Of a stretch of DNA of 64,000 nucleotides, positions 1-8,326 are shown in pieces; position 1 is the first letter of the stretch, and every line of letters begins with the position of its first letter. This DNA comes from Bacillus paramycoides (GTDB taxonomy: Bacteria > Bacillota > Bacilli > Bacillales > Bacillaceae_G): the NCBI RefSeq assembly GCF_001884235.1, contig NZ_MAOI01000039.1, forward strand, positions 54,510-118,509, given 5' to 3'. The translations under genes were made by a program, and so were the position numbers. The notes beneath the pieces are model-generated. The model ran no database searches, was not told where the DNA came from, and saw only the letters and a program-made list of their open reading frames with translations.

Positions 1-1
1 C

Positions 2-640
2 TCAAAAGACAGCCTTCACCAGAAAATTTTATTAAACAACCGTGGTGGCCTTTGTTATGAATTGAATCCGACTATGTATTACTTCCTTAAAGACTCTGGA
101 TTCGATGCTCATCTCGTTTCAGGAACAGTTTATAACGCTGCAAATTCGATATGGGCTGTTGATTCAGGACATATCGCAACTGTTTTACAACATCAAAATG
201 AACTTTACTTAATTGAAGTAGGTTTCGGATCATATTTACCTCTTGCCCCTGTTCCATTCTCAGGTAAAGTTGTTCATTCTGTAACCGGCGATTATCGTAT
301 TCGTAAAGAAACGACTGAAAAAGGAGATTATATTTTAGAAATGCGTAAAAACAATGCGTTTTTAGATCAATCTTCTACTGATAATTGGACCGTAGGCTAT
401 GCATTTTACTTAGAAGAAGTGAATGAAACAAAGGTAAATGCAGCGCAAAAAATTATTGTAGAGCACGAGAAATCACCTTTCAATAAAGTCCCTTTAATAG
501 TAAAGCTAACTCATGATGGGCATGCTTCATTAACGAAAGATAGCCTCACTATAACAAAACAAGGCAAGAAACTTAAAAAATCACTTACAGAAGATCAATA
601 TACAAATCTTTTACATTCAACGTTCGGTATTTCCTTATAA
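2..640 (+). CDS. nat: Arylamine N-acetyltransferase, 5' end outside window
   Basis: Cytosolic enzyme that moves an acetyl group from acetyl-CoA to arylamines and hydrazines through a Cys thioester. The frame is open from base 2 and holds the family signature RGGLCYELNP, with the catalytic Cys codon at 53-55, so the TTG at 62 is not the real start; the N-terminal part lies outside the window. The His follows in SGHIATV. The position normally filled by Asp (VDVGFG in most NATs) reads IEVGFG, giving a Cys-His-Glu triad. An active B. cereus NAT with this triad has been described. A terminator follows at 646-674. Family call is firm; substrate is unknown. Confidence 0.93.
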   Translation, partial: SKDSLHQKILLNNRGGLCYELNPTMYYFLKDSGFDAHLVSGTVYNAANSIWAVDSGHIATVLQHQNELYLIEVGFGSYLPLAPVPFSGKVVHSVTGDYRIRKETTEKGDYILEMRKNNAFLDQSSTDNWTVGYAFYLEEVNETKVNAAQKIIVEHEKSPFNKVPLIVKLTHDGHASLTKDSLTITKQGKKLKKSLTEDQYTNLLHSTFGISL

Positions 641-645
641 CCTTT

Positions 646-674
646 AAAGCCTTGTCATTTCCGGCAAGGCTTTT
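646..674 (+). terminator. Terminator of nat
   Basis: Hairpin of AAAGCCTTG with CAAGGCTTT followed by TTCATTTTTC, just after the nat stop codon. Confidence 0.75.
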
Positions 675-758
675 CATTTTTCAGCAGGGATTTTTTGCAA
701 TTTGTTGTATTTCATAGTTATATAGGAATATAACTACATATCTAGAAAGGAAATGATT

Positions 759-2546
759 ATGACAGAACTTAAAGATCGATTACAAATAGCTGATACAGAA
801 AAATGGGATTTAACGGATATTTACCATACAATTGAAGATTGGGAAAGTGATTATAACAAAATTGAAGTATTAACAAATGAATTGAACGAGTTTAATGGAA
901 ATATTCATGATGGCAGTATCCTACTTGCTTACTTAACAAAAAGTGAAGAAATATCTAGCATTTTATCAATAATGTTTGCTTATGCAAGACTACAATCTGA
1001 CCTTGATACACGTGATACTGCCTCCCAAGCTCTTGTCGATAAAGTATCACAGTTACACGTAAAAGTAAGTGCGGCTAAATCTTTCTTTTCTCCATTCTTA
1101 CTTAGTGTAGATGAAAACACATTACATTCTTACATAGAAGAAACAGAAGGCTTACAATATTATAAAGAAGATTTATTCGAATTATACCGTTATAAAAAAC
1201 ACGTTTTAAATAAGGACCAAGAAGAAATTTTATCACAAATGGGTGAAGCACTTTCCTCTCCGCAGCATACATTTGGTATGCTAAATAATGCAGATATAAT
1301 ATTTGGTGAAGTGACGACTGATAATGGAGAGAAAGTAAATTTAACGCGTGGAATGTATTCAAAGCTAATAGAAGATGAGAATCGTGAGAAACGTAAAGAA
1401 GCTTATAAAGCGTATTACAAACCATATGTTCAATTAAAGAACTCCATTGCTTCTACTTTATCCGCAGCTATTAAAAATAATGTTACTGTTTCAAAGCTAA
1501 GAAAATATCCATCCGCTTTAGAAAAATCATTATTTGGTGATATGGTTCCGAAAGAAGTTTATGAAAACTTGATCGATACAACAAAAAAAAATATTCAATC
1601 ACTACATACTTATAATCATTTGCGCAAAGAAAAATTAAACGTAGATGAACTAAGACAATACGACTTAAGCGTCGATTTAGTAAAAGGTGTAAAACAAGAC
1701 ATTTCATATGACGAAGCGTTTGACATAATGATCGCGTCACTAGCTCCTTTAGGTGAAGAATATATCGAAACATTAAAAAGCTTTAAAGATAAGCGATATA
1801 TAGACGTGAGAGAAACACCAGGAAAACGTTCTGGTGCTTATAACTTTGGTGTATACGGTGTCCACCCTTTCATTCTTTTAAATCATCACGATGATTTAAA
1901 TAGCCTTTTCACCCTTACTCATGAATGTGGTCACGGTATGCATACGCACTACTCACACGGTTACCAACCAAGAATTTCTGCACACTATTCCATTTTTGTC
2001 GCAGAAGTCGCTTCTACAGTAAATGAAGTGCTATTAATTCATCATTTATTAAAAGAAGCAAAAAATACGGATGTACGTAATCATTTAGTAAATCATTTCA
2101 TCGAGAAATTTAAAGGTACCTTCTTTACACAAATCATGTTCGCAGAGTTTGAAAAAATCACACATGAAATGGCTCAGCAAGGTAAACCATTAAACGCACA
2201 AGTCTTTAGCGAAATTTATGAAAACTTATTTAGAGAATATAATGGCGACTCCCTCGTATTTGACGAAGAAGTAAAATACGGATGGGCTAGAATACCACAT
2301 TTCTATCGACCATTTTACGTGTACAAATACGCAACTGGATTCGCTTCTGCAATCCAAATTGCTGATAAACTTTTAAGCGGTGAACCAGATGTTCAGAAAA
2401 ACTATATCGAATTCCTTAAAGGTGGTAGTTCAGACTACCCACTAAATCTACTAAAGAAAACTGGTGTAGATTTAACAACACCAGAGCCAATTGAAAGTGC
2501 ATTAATTCGCTTCAATGCACTAGTTGAAGAATTTTCAACATTATAG
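759..2546 (+). CDS. pepF: Oligoendopeptidase F, M3 metallopeptidase
   Basis: Cytosolic zinc peptidase that trims oligopeptides, 595 residues, the usual PepF length. The zinc motif HECGH lies at about residues 388-392 (His codon at 1920) and the third-ligand region FVAEVASTVNE follows, so the active site looks intact. The AAAGG Shine-Dalgarno at 746-750 is only 2 bases from the ATG at 753 but 8 bases from the ATG at 759, so 759 is the better start (MTELKDRL). It stands alone between two terminators. Confidence 0.95.
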   Translation: MTELKDRLQIADTEKWDLTDIYHTIEDWESDYNKIEVLTNELNEFNGNIHDGSILLAYLTKSEEISSILSIMFAYARLQSDLDTRDTASQALVDKVSQLHVKVSAAKSFFSPFLLSVDENTLHSYIEETEGLQYYKEDLFELYRYKKHVLNKDQEEILSQMGEALSSPQHTFGMLNNADIIFGEVTTDNGEKVNLTRGMYSKLIEDENREKRKEAYKAYYKPYVQLKNSIASTLSAAIKNNVTVSKLRKYPSALEKSLFGDMVPKEVYENLIDTTKKNIQSLHTYNHLRKEKLNVDELRQYDLSVDLVKGVKQDISYDEAFDIMIASLAPLGEEYIETLKSFKDKRYIDVRETPGKRSGAYNFGVYGVHPFILLNHHDDLNSLFTLTHECGHGMHTHYSHGYQPRISAHYSIFVAEVASTVNEVLLIHHLLKEAKNTDVRNHLVNHFIEKFKGTFFTQIMFAEFEKITHEMAQQGKPLNAQVFSEIYENLFREYNGDSLVFDEEVKYGWARIPHFYRPFYVYKYATGFASAIQIADKLLSGEPDVQKNYIEFLKGGSSDYPLNLLKKTGVDLTTPEPIESALIRFNALVEEFSTL

Positions 2547-2548
2547 AC

Positions 2549-2582
2549 AAAAAGAATGCAGATATACTCTGCATTCTTTTTT
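2549..2582 (+). terminator. Terminator between pepF and the agmatine deiminase remnant
   Basis: Stem AAAAAGAATGCAGA with TCTGCATTCTTTTT. A-rich on one side and T-rich on the other, so it can serve both convergent genes. Confidence 0.85.
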
Positions 2583-2585
2583 CAT

Positions 2586-2944
2586 TTAATCCAAGTGCTG
2601 TTGCGTCACACAGTGAATCATGCCACCATACGCATATAATTCATTTACATTAATACCAACAATTCTTCTACCTGGAAATTGCCCTTCAATAATTCGAAGT
2701 CCTAACCTGTCATGTTCATCACCGTATATAGGGACCAATACAACTTCGTTTCCAAATTATATATAACAATATGCACATTCTCTCCATAATGAAGCTCCTT
2801 TGCCATCGTTACCCAAATATCATCTAACTTAGCTCTGTAACCTTCACCTCTATGAGTTCTATCATGAGGCCATTGGATCCATGTCCCCTCATGTTTTTCC
2901 CATTCCGCAGGCATATAAAACAAACTACTTTCTATATTTCCCAT
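2586..2944 (-). pseudogene. Agmatine deiminase, internally deleted and frameshifted
   Basis: The first about 70 codons (MGNIESSLFYMPAEWEKHEG through VHIVIYN) match the N-terminus of agmatine deiminase. The sequence then jumps straight to the C-terminal end, read one frame over (FGNEVVLVPIYGDEHD to GGMIHCVTQQ and stop at 2586). Compared with the paralogue at 5245-6387, about 225 residues are missing, including the central His-Asp active-site part; the C-terminal Cys motif survives only out of frame. The product cannot be an active deiminase. Its promoter is still recognisable (see 2978-3006). Confidence 0.88.
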
Positions 2945-2977
2945 ACTTGTTCACCCCTTCTATGAATGTACGTCCAG

Positions 2978-3006
2978 TCTATACTTTGACATAGTGTTTA
3001 GGTCAA
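2978..3006 (-). promoter_or_regulatory. Promoter with MerR-type operator dyad
   Basis: On the minus strand there is a -35 TTGACC (3001-3006), a 17-base spacer and a -10 TATAGA (2978-2983) upstream of the deleted agmatine deiminase. A dyad TTGAC-N11-GTCAA (2986-3006) covers the -35 and most of the spacer, where MerR proteins bind. The MerR gene ends 13 bases away. Confidence 0.5.
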
Positions 3007-3018
3007 CTATTATTCGTA

Positions 3019-3837
3019 TTACATTTTAGTAACTGGAATGCAAATTTGCGTCACATACTCCTCTACTGAACATTCACATTCAGGCCCTTTTACATACACT
3101 TCATATGGCGGCGCATCAGTTATATAACCATTCTTTTCAATCCACTCTTCTAATGCCATATAACCGTAGCCTATATAATCATAACTTCCATAATGCATCG
3201 TAGTAACAGTTTGATGCTCTACTAGCTTTTTTATCTCACATTCTCGGGAAGATTCTTCATTGTTCTCATACATAATCGGAATTCTTAATTCAATATCACT
3301 GCGATTTGGAATATACTCTTCATCGTAGAATACAGCAGAAGGTGAACCGATTACTGTAAAACAATTCATTTGTACTTTTTCATATAAAGAATGAAAATAG
3401 TCGTCCATATCATTTATATCGATTTGTAACCTTTGAGTAATTACAGTTATTTCTCCTCTCATTCCAATGAATATATCGTATGTTTTATGCTGAATTGCAT
3501 GTAAATCTCTATTCATATTTATCATTTCATTCATTTCAGAAATAACCTGTAAGTGTTGTTTCACTTCATGAGACAACTCTATAATTTGCGATCGCATATG
3601 TTTAATAAATGAATCTTGATCTGATGACTGAAGAATTATTTTAATTTTCGAGAGAGGAAACTTATACTCTCTTAATTTTTTAATTCTTAACGCTACTTCT
3701 AATTGCTCCTGCTCATAATATCTATATCCATTTACCGGATTAACATATGCCGGTTTTAATATCTCCTCTTGGTCATAATGTCTTAACATCCGCGTACTCA
3801 TTTTACAAATCCGAGAAAATTCAGTGATTGTGTACAT
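3019..3837 (-). CDS. MerR-family regulator with GyrI-like effector domain
   Basis: DNA-binding transcription factor of 272 residues. The N-terminal winged helix reads YTITEFSRICKMSTRMLRHY and contains NGYRYYEQEQLEV, followed by a dimerisation helix and a C-terminal effector-binding domain (from about 120) of the GyrI/BmrR kind. AGGAG at 3845-3849 is 7 bases from the ATG at 3837 but 1 base from the ATG at 3843, so the shorter start is chosen. It lies between agmatine-deiminase genes on the same strand and probably controls at least the downstream one. The ligand is unknown; a polyamine or guanidino compound is a guess from context. Confidence 0.85.
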   Translation of the reverse strand: MYTITEFSRICKMSTRMLRHYDQEEILKPAYVNPVNGYRYYEQEQLEVALRIKKLREYKFPLSKIKIILQSSDQDSFIKHMRSQIIELSHEVKQHLQVISEMNEMINMNRDLHAIQHKTYDIFIGMRGEITVITQRLQIDINDMDDYFHSLYEKVQMNCFTVIGSPSAVFYDEEYIPNRSDIELRIPIMYENNEESSRECEIKKLVEHQTVTTMHYGSYDYIGYGYMALEEWIEKNGYITDAPPYEVYVKGPECECSVEEYVTQICIPVTKM

Positions 3838-3920
3838 ATACATGCTCCTTTAATGCTTTATCTTTTATAAGCCTATAAACACCTTCTACCCTTTTAAGCA
3901 AGTACACCTGTAAACATGTA

Positions 3921-4898
3921 TTAAAACCAATCAAAAAATTTCCTAATTGAAAATTCCTCATTTTGATTCTTCAATCTTTTTATTTTTGAAGGTAACAAAT
4001 GATTAGGACAATACCACGTTAAACAATTAATGGCTCCTCCCATTGTTGATATCTCTCCTACATGAACTTGAATCACATGTTTATCAGTATGTTTTTGAAT
4101 ATATTGAAATACTTCTTTATCCCTAGCTAATCCAAACTTAGGAACGTAGATAGTATCATTTGTCTCTAACATATTTATATATAAACCTTTTGCTGATGCT
4201 ATCTCTTGATCATATTGCCCTTTCTCTGTATATGAGGAAGGAACAACTATAAATTCAGCTTCTGGCATTTGTTCTTGAATGATTTCTTGAACGCTATGCC
4301 TAAATTCATGATCCCCTAGAAAATCACTAATAAACATTGTATGATTATCAATAAATTTCACCATACCATCCGCATGAGCAAGTACATCTCCCGGTTCAGC
4401 AGGAATGATAATAACACGACTGACATCTAAATCCCATTCCAATTGCTCTATAATCTCTTCTTCCGTCCAATCATAATTATCATCAAATATGCGTTCCGTT
4501 AGTATAACAGTATCTTTTTTATTCCAAATAAGATTTCCGCCGTCTAATATCAATGGGGATGTCACATATTTAAAGTCATTTTCTCCTAACCACTTATTAA
4601 ATTGTTGATTTAAATATTGTCCTTGATTTTTTGGTAAGTAATTTGGTTGATATTTAAATTTAACAAGGTGATTTGTTACAACTGGTGCAACATCTCTCAG
4701 CCAAATATCGTCATACTCAAAATGGCTTGTATGAAATTCTTGTTCTTCAATAGATAAAGATATAAGTTGATCTGTATATGCTTTATTTTCATTTAAGTTC
4801 TCATTAAAATAAATAAGATCTTCATAAAATGGTCGATAATATTCATTCGATTTATCTGGTATCGCAGTAAAAATAATCCCGCCCTGTATGTGTTCCAT
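3921..4898 (-). CDS. Agmatine deiminase family protein (cytosolic)
   Basis: Guanidino-group modifying enzyme of the agmatine deiminase / PAD_porph family, 325 residues. Catalytic landmarks are present: WLRDV (66-70), LDGGN (118-122), HADG (175-178) and the nucleophile Cys292 in MGGAINCLTW. The surrounding sequence differs from typical AguA (NCLTW instead of HCxTQQ, and shorter), so the substrate may be agmatine or a related compound. There is no signal peptide. It is 77 bases upstream of the MerR gene on the same strand. Confidence 0.85.
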   Translation of the reverse strand: MEHIQGGIIFTAIPDKSNEYYRPFYEDLIYFNENLNENKAYTDQLISLSIEEQEFHTSHFEYDDIWLRDVAPVVTNHLVKFKYQPNYLPKNQGQYLNQQFNKWLGENDFKYVTSPLILDGGNLIWNKKDTVILTERIFDDNYDWTEEEIIEQLEWDLDVSRVIIIPAEPGDVLAHADGMVKFIDNHTMFISDFLGDHEFRHSVQEIIQEQMPEAEFIVVPSSYTEKGQYDQEIASAKGLYINMLETNDTIYVPKFGLARDKEVFQYIQKHTDKHVIQVHVGEISTMGGAINCLTWYCPNHLLPSKIKRLKNQNEEFSIRKFFDWF

Positions 4899-5244
4899 AT
4901 TGATCCCCTCACTTTTTATGATTAATTAGAAAAACGTCTTTATCACGATAAAAACTGCTATCCCTCTATTCAAATCTCCTATGCTTACTTGTTTTTTTGA
5001 AACGTGCACATTTCATGAATGGATTATAGCATGGGGTAATATTATATATTTATATAAAAAATATAAAGCCGTGGTTGAGCGATAAATTGACTCTTGACAG
5101 ACTTTTTCATAATAAATTTTTATTTAATAAAAACTAAAAAACAAAGATGTAATTATAAATTCATAGAAACTTTATTACAGAAAATAAAACAAGGCAAAAT
5201 AGATACCACGTTATCTATTTTGCCTATGATTAAACTTCAATTTA
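4899..5244. other. Intergenic region between two agmatine-deiminase-family genes
   Basis: AT-rich and without a convincing ORF. It holds the upstream region of the 3921-4898 gene and the terminator of the lipoprotein gene at 5193-5224. Nothing else recognised. Confidence 0.6.
5193..5224 (-). terminator. Terminator of the agmatine-deiminase-like lipoprotein gene
   Basis: Perfect 13-bp stem GGCAAAATAGATA / TATCTATTTTGCC with a 6-base loop, followed on the minus strand by TTGTTTTATTTT. Confidence 0.88.
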
Positions 5245-6387
5245 CTACTTCAAACTAACGGGTTGTTGTTGTGTAATACAATGTATCATACCGCCATTTT
5301 TATAAAGTTCTCTCACATCAATACCTACTACTTTACGATCAGGATATAGTTTTTGAATGGTTTCATTTGCTATTTTGTCATTTGGATCATTATAATTAGG
5401 CACCAACACAACTTTATTCCCAATATAATAATTCACATATGACCCCTTATAATCGAGAGTTTTCCCACTTTCTAACGTAACCTTATTTTTACTTAGCGGC
5501 AGGTATACATATTTATATTTCCCACCTGCAGCATTTTTTGCACGCATCAGTGTATCAATATCTTTATTTGACAATCCCCATTCCACCAAATCGTCTTCAG
5601 CCAGCGTTATAATGGTAGATTTATCGTGAAATTTTGCAAATCCATCAATATGAAAATCAGTAATATCTATGTTTGGTACCCCGTCTAACCAAATAAAATT
5701 CGTTACTCCAAGTTCACTAATATATTTCTCAATTTCCGCTTCTGATAATTTCGAGTTTCTGTTTTTATTCGTTACAGCGCTTCTAGTTAATAAAGCCGTA
5801 CCGTTACCGTCTAATTCAATTGCCCCGCCTTCAAGTACAAATTTATGCCAATCAATTCTTTCCACCCCTAATTGTTTACTAAGGTTTTCACGAATACGGG
5901 CATCATTTTTATAAGGCGTTTTCTTCCCCCAACCATTAAATCCCGGATCTAATATTTTTAGATTTTTATTATTATCATAAACAAACATCGGTCCACTATC
6001 CCTTGCCCATACATCATCAGTAGGAGCGATAAAAAAATCAATTTTCTCCATATTCAGCCCTTCATCTGTTAAAAGTTGATTGATTCTTTCTTTTTCTTCT
6101 TGATCATATGCAACAATGTGAACTTTTTCACCTTCAGTTAATGCACTTACCATTTCAATCCAAATAGGTTCTACTTCTTTTTTATACTCCTGTCCATATG
6201 TGTAATCATGTGGCCATTGCAGCCATGTGCCTTCATGCTTGCTTTTTTCGTCCGGCATTGTATATTTCCCTACTTTTTCTTGCGCCTCTACCTTCTCAGT
6301 ATTCTCATTATCTTTTTCCTGAGCACACCCACCAATAATTGATGCGGATAGAGCCGCCACCAAACAAAGCGTTACTATTTTTTTCAT
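5245..6387 (-). CDS. Exported agmatine-deiminase-family lipoprotein
   Basis: Family enzyme of 380 residues with an N-terminal lipoprotein signal (MKKIVTLCLV to IIGGC, lipidated Cys21) and a polar linker, so it should be anchored outside the membrane. The catalytic parts are complete: EGTWLQWPHD, WARDSGP (128-134), LEGGAIE, HIDGF (246-250) and Cys370 in GGMIHCITQQ. Family members convert agmatine to N-carbamoylputrescine in the cytosol or act on peptidyl-arginine outside the cell; the exported form points to an extracellular guanidino substrate. The flanking genes are on the same strand but separately terminated. Confidence 0.88.
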   Translation of the reverse strand: MKKIVTLCLVAALSASIIGGCAQEKDNENTEKVEAQEKVGKYTMPDEKSKHEGTWLQWPHDYTYGQEYKKEVEPIWIEMVSALTEGEKVHIVAYDQEEKERINQLLTDEGLNMEKIDFFIAPTDDVWARDSGPMFVYDNNKNLKILDPGFNGWGKKTPYKNDARIRENLSKQLGVERIDWHKFVLEGGAIELDGNGTALLTRSAVTNKNRNSKLSEAEIEKYISELGVTNFIWLDGVPNIDITDFHIDGFAKFHDKSTIITLAEDDLVEWGLSNKDIDTLMRAKNAAGGKYKYVYLPLSKNKVTLESGKTLDYKGSYVNYYIGNKVVLVPNYNDPNDKIANETIQKLYPDRKVVGIDVRELYKNGGMIHCITQQQPVSLK

Positions 6388-6545
6388 TTCTAAACCTCCT
6401 AATTTTCTCTACAACAATGTAAAGCTTCACATAGTGTGAAGCTCAAGCTTTTTTTCAATATAAAACAACATTTTTTTTACATCCGACATAATATTCCACA
6501 CATCTAGCCTTTATATGATGTAACTTCTTAATAACGACCTAAATA

Positions 6546-6581
6546 AAAAATCGGTATGGACAATTGTCCATACCGATTTTT
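6546..6581. terminator. Terminator of the serine hydrolase gene
   Basis: An 18-bp perfect palindrome (AAAAATCGGTATGGACAA and its complement) ending in a T-run on both strands, 47 bases past the stop codon at 6629. Confidence 0.85.
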
Positions 6582-6628
6582 CATTATATAGCTACTACCT
6601 TTTTTCATTTCTATTACATATTAAACAC

Positions 6629-7756
6629 TTAGTTTGCTGCTAACAAATCTTTTGCCATCTTTCTAAATTCTTGATTAAATGCATCATTCATTCCATTTTG
6701 TACGTTTGAGAAAAGAATTACAAAAGTTCGTTTATCCCCAGTAAAATTATTAAAAGTGTTCCAACCAGCTAGCACCCCGTGATTATGATTATAATCTGGG
6801 TAAATGTAAAAACTAAATCCATATTTTCTAGCTGGTGATACAGTAAACATATCTGATAAGCTTTGTTTAGAAAGTAATTTACCATCCATAATTGCCTCAT
6901 CTAACCTTTTCATATCATCAACAGTTGTATACATTTCACCACAACCATATAACCAACTCATTTTTAAACGAGGTGTTGTTACTAACTCATTATTTTTTTT
7001 CGTATAACCTTCTGCTAAAAACATATCCCCAGGCAACGTTGCACCCATCCCAGATTCATGCATCCCAACAGGAGTAAAAATATTTTCATTCACATATTCA
7101 GCGAGCGGTTTATTCGATATCTTTTCTACAATATACGCAAGTACCATATAATTATAATCTGTATATCGCCATCCTGTACCTGCAGGAAATTCAAGCTTTT
7201 GAGATCCAATCCATGTTACTAACTTTAAACGTGATGCTGCCTCAACTCTACCTTGTCCCTGCTCAGGTAATCCCGAAGTATGCGTTAGCAAATTTCTCAA
7301 TGTAATATTTTTATCTGCTGGAAAGGACGGAATATATTTATTCACATTATCTTCTATATTTAATTTCCCTTTTTCTCTTAGCTGCAATATAGATATTGCA
7401 ACTACCGTTTTTGTAATGGAACCGATGCGATATTTTGTTCTTGGCGTTGTTAAAATTTGATCTTTTACATTCGCATACCCGTATCCTTTTCGTAAAACTA
7501 CATTATTTTTATCAGCTACAAGGACCGTTCCATTAAATCCTTTATCTTTTAAATATTGATCTAGTTTTGTTGCTGCAATCTCATAACGCTTTTGCTGATT
7601 TGCATCGACTTTCGGTTTATCATTTTCAGTCTTATTCTCAAAATTTGAAAATGCCTTCAAATTATATTTCTTATCTTTATTTGCATGTATGAGTGCAGCG
7701 ACACTCCCACAAAAAATAGCAAAAATAAAGAAAGCAATTAGCCATTTCTTACACAT
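6629..7756 (-). CDS. Serine hydrolase, class C beta-lactamase / DD-peptidase family
   Basis: Exported penicillin-recognising serine hydrolase of 375 residues. It has an N-terminal membrane/signal segment (WLIAFFIFAIFCGSVAAL). The nucleophile motif SITK is at 113-116, YTD at about 198-200 replaces YxN, and NHGVLAG near the C-terminus stands where KTG/HxG is expected. The LLTHTSGLP block is typical of the Beta-lactamase Pfam family. Possible roles are D-aminopeptidase, DD-carboxypeptidase or esterase; drug hydrolysis cannot be assumed. It is monocistronic. Confidence 0.88.
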   Translation of the reverse strand: MCKKWLIAFFIFAIFCGSVAALIHANKDKKYNLKAFSNFENKTENDKPKVDANQQKRYEIAATKLDQYLKDKGFNGTVLVADKNNVVLRKGYGYANVKDQILTTPRTKYRIGSITKTVVAISILQLREKGKLNIEDNVNKYIPSFPADKNITLRNLLTHTSGLPEQGQGRVEAASRLKLVTWIGSQKLEFPAGTGWRYTDYNYMVLAYIVEKISNKPLAEYVNENIFTPVGMHESGMGATLPGDMFLAEGYTKKNNELVTTPRLKMSWLYGCGEMYTTVDDMKRLDEAIMDGKLLSKQSLSDMFTVSPARKYGFSFYIYPDYNHNHGVLAGWNTFNNFTGDKRTFVILFSNVQNGMNDAFNQEFRKMAKDLLAAN

Positions 7757-8026
7757 ATAGGGACCCTCTTTTATCCAATTTCACGTTATACTTTTCCATT
7801 CTATTCTTATTCTATATCTATTAATCTCTAAACATTTTATAATTATACCATCTATCTAATATTGATCATATTAAACTAGATTCCTTTTTCTCACATTCAA
7901 ATTTTGACTACTCTCTATTGTATTTCTTTTTTGCAAAATTTCCACCTTACAATCGGATACATCTAACTTCAATTTCAATTTCTTATGTAACATTCGTTAC
8001 ACATTAGCAAAAATGGAGGTGCAGAT

Positions 8027-8257
8027 TTGAAAAATACTGATAAACGCAATCGTTTAGGCGATATGATGTTTCATTATCGAGTAACTAAAAATAACATGGT
8101 TTTAATTGAATATTGCGGAAAACAAATTATGACTTTAAAAGGAAATCACGCTGAAAAATTTTTGAACAAAATAAATCGGGCAAATAACGAAAACGAAAAA
8201 CAACTTATTATGGCTAAAATTACCGGCAATTTCAAAAGAGGAAATGAACATAATTGA
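8027..8257 (+). CDS. Small conserved-looking protein of unknown function
   Basis: 76 residues from a TTG start at 8027, with GGAGGT at 8015-8020 and a 6-base spacer. It is basic and soluble, with a predicted beta-strand core (MFHYRVTKNNMVLIEYCGKQ) followed by a charged helix. No domain is recognised. It sits alone, convergent with the MFS gene, and no clear terminator hairpin was seen after it. The strong ribosome binding site argues that it is real. Confidence 0.65.
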   Translation: MKNTDKRNRLGDMMFHYRVTKNNMVLIEYCGKQIMTLKGNHAEKFLNKINRANNENEKQLIMAKITGNFKRGNEHN

Positions 8258-8326
8258 AATCGAATCTCATGTATATTCCGATTATACAGCAAATCTAAAG
8301 AAATTTACATTGCTAACATTCCTTTA

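Noticed and set aside
6418-6455. Terminator near 6420 with stem AGCTTCACA / TGTGAAGCT
   Set aside because: The T-run follows only on the plus strand, where no gene ends; on the transcribed minus strand it is at most a small hairpin in the 5' leader of the lipoprotein gene.
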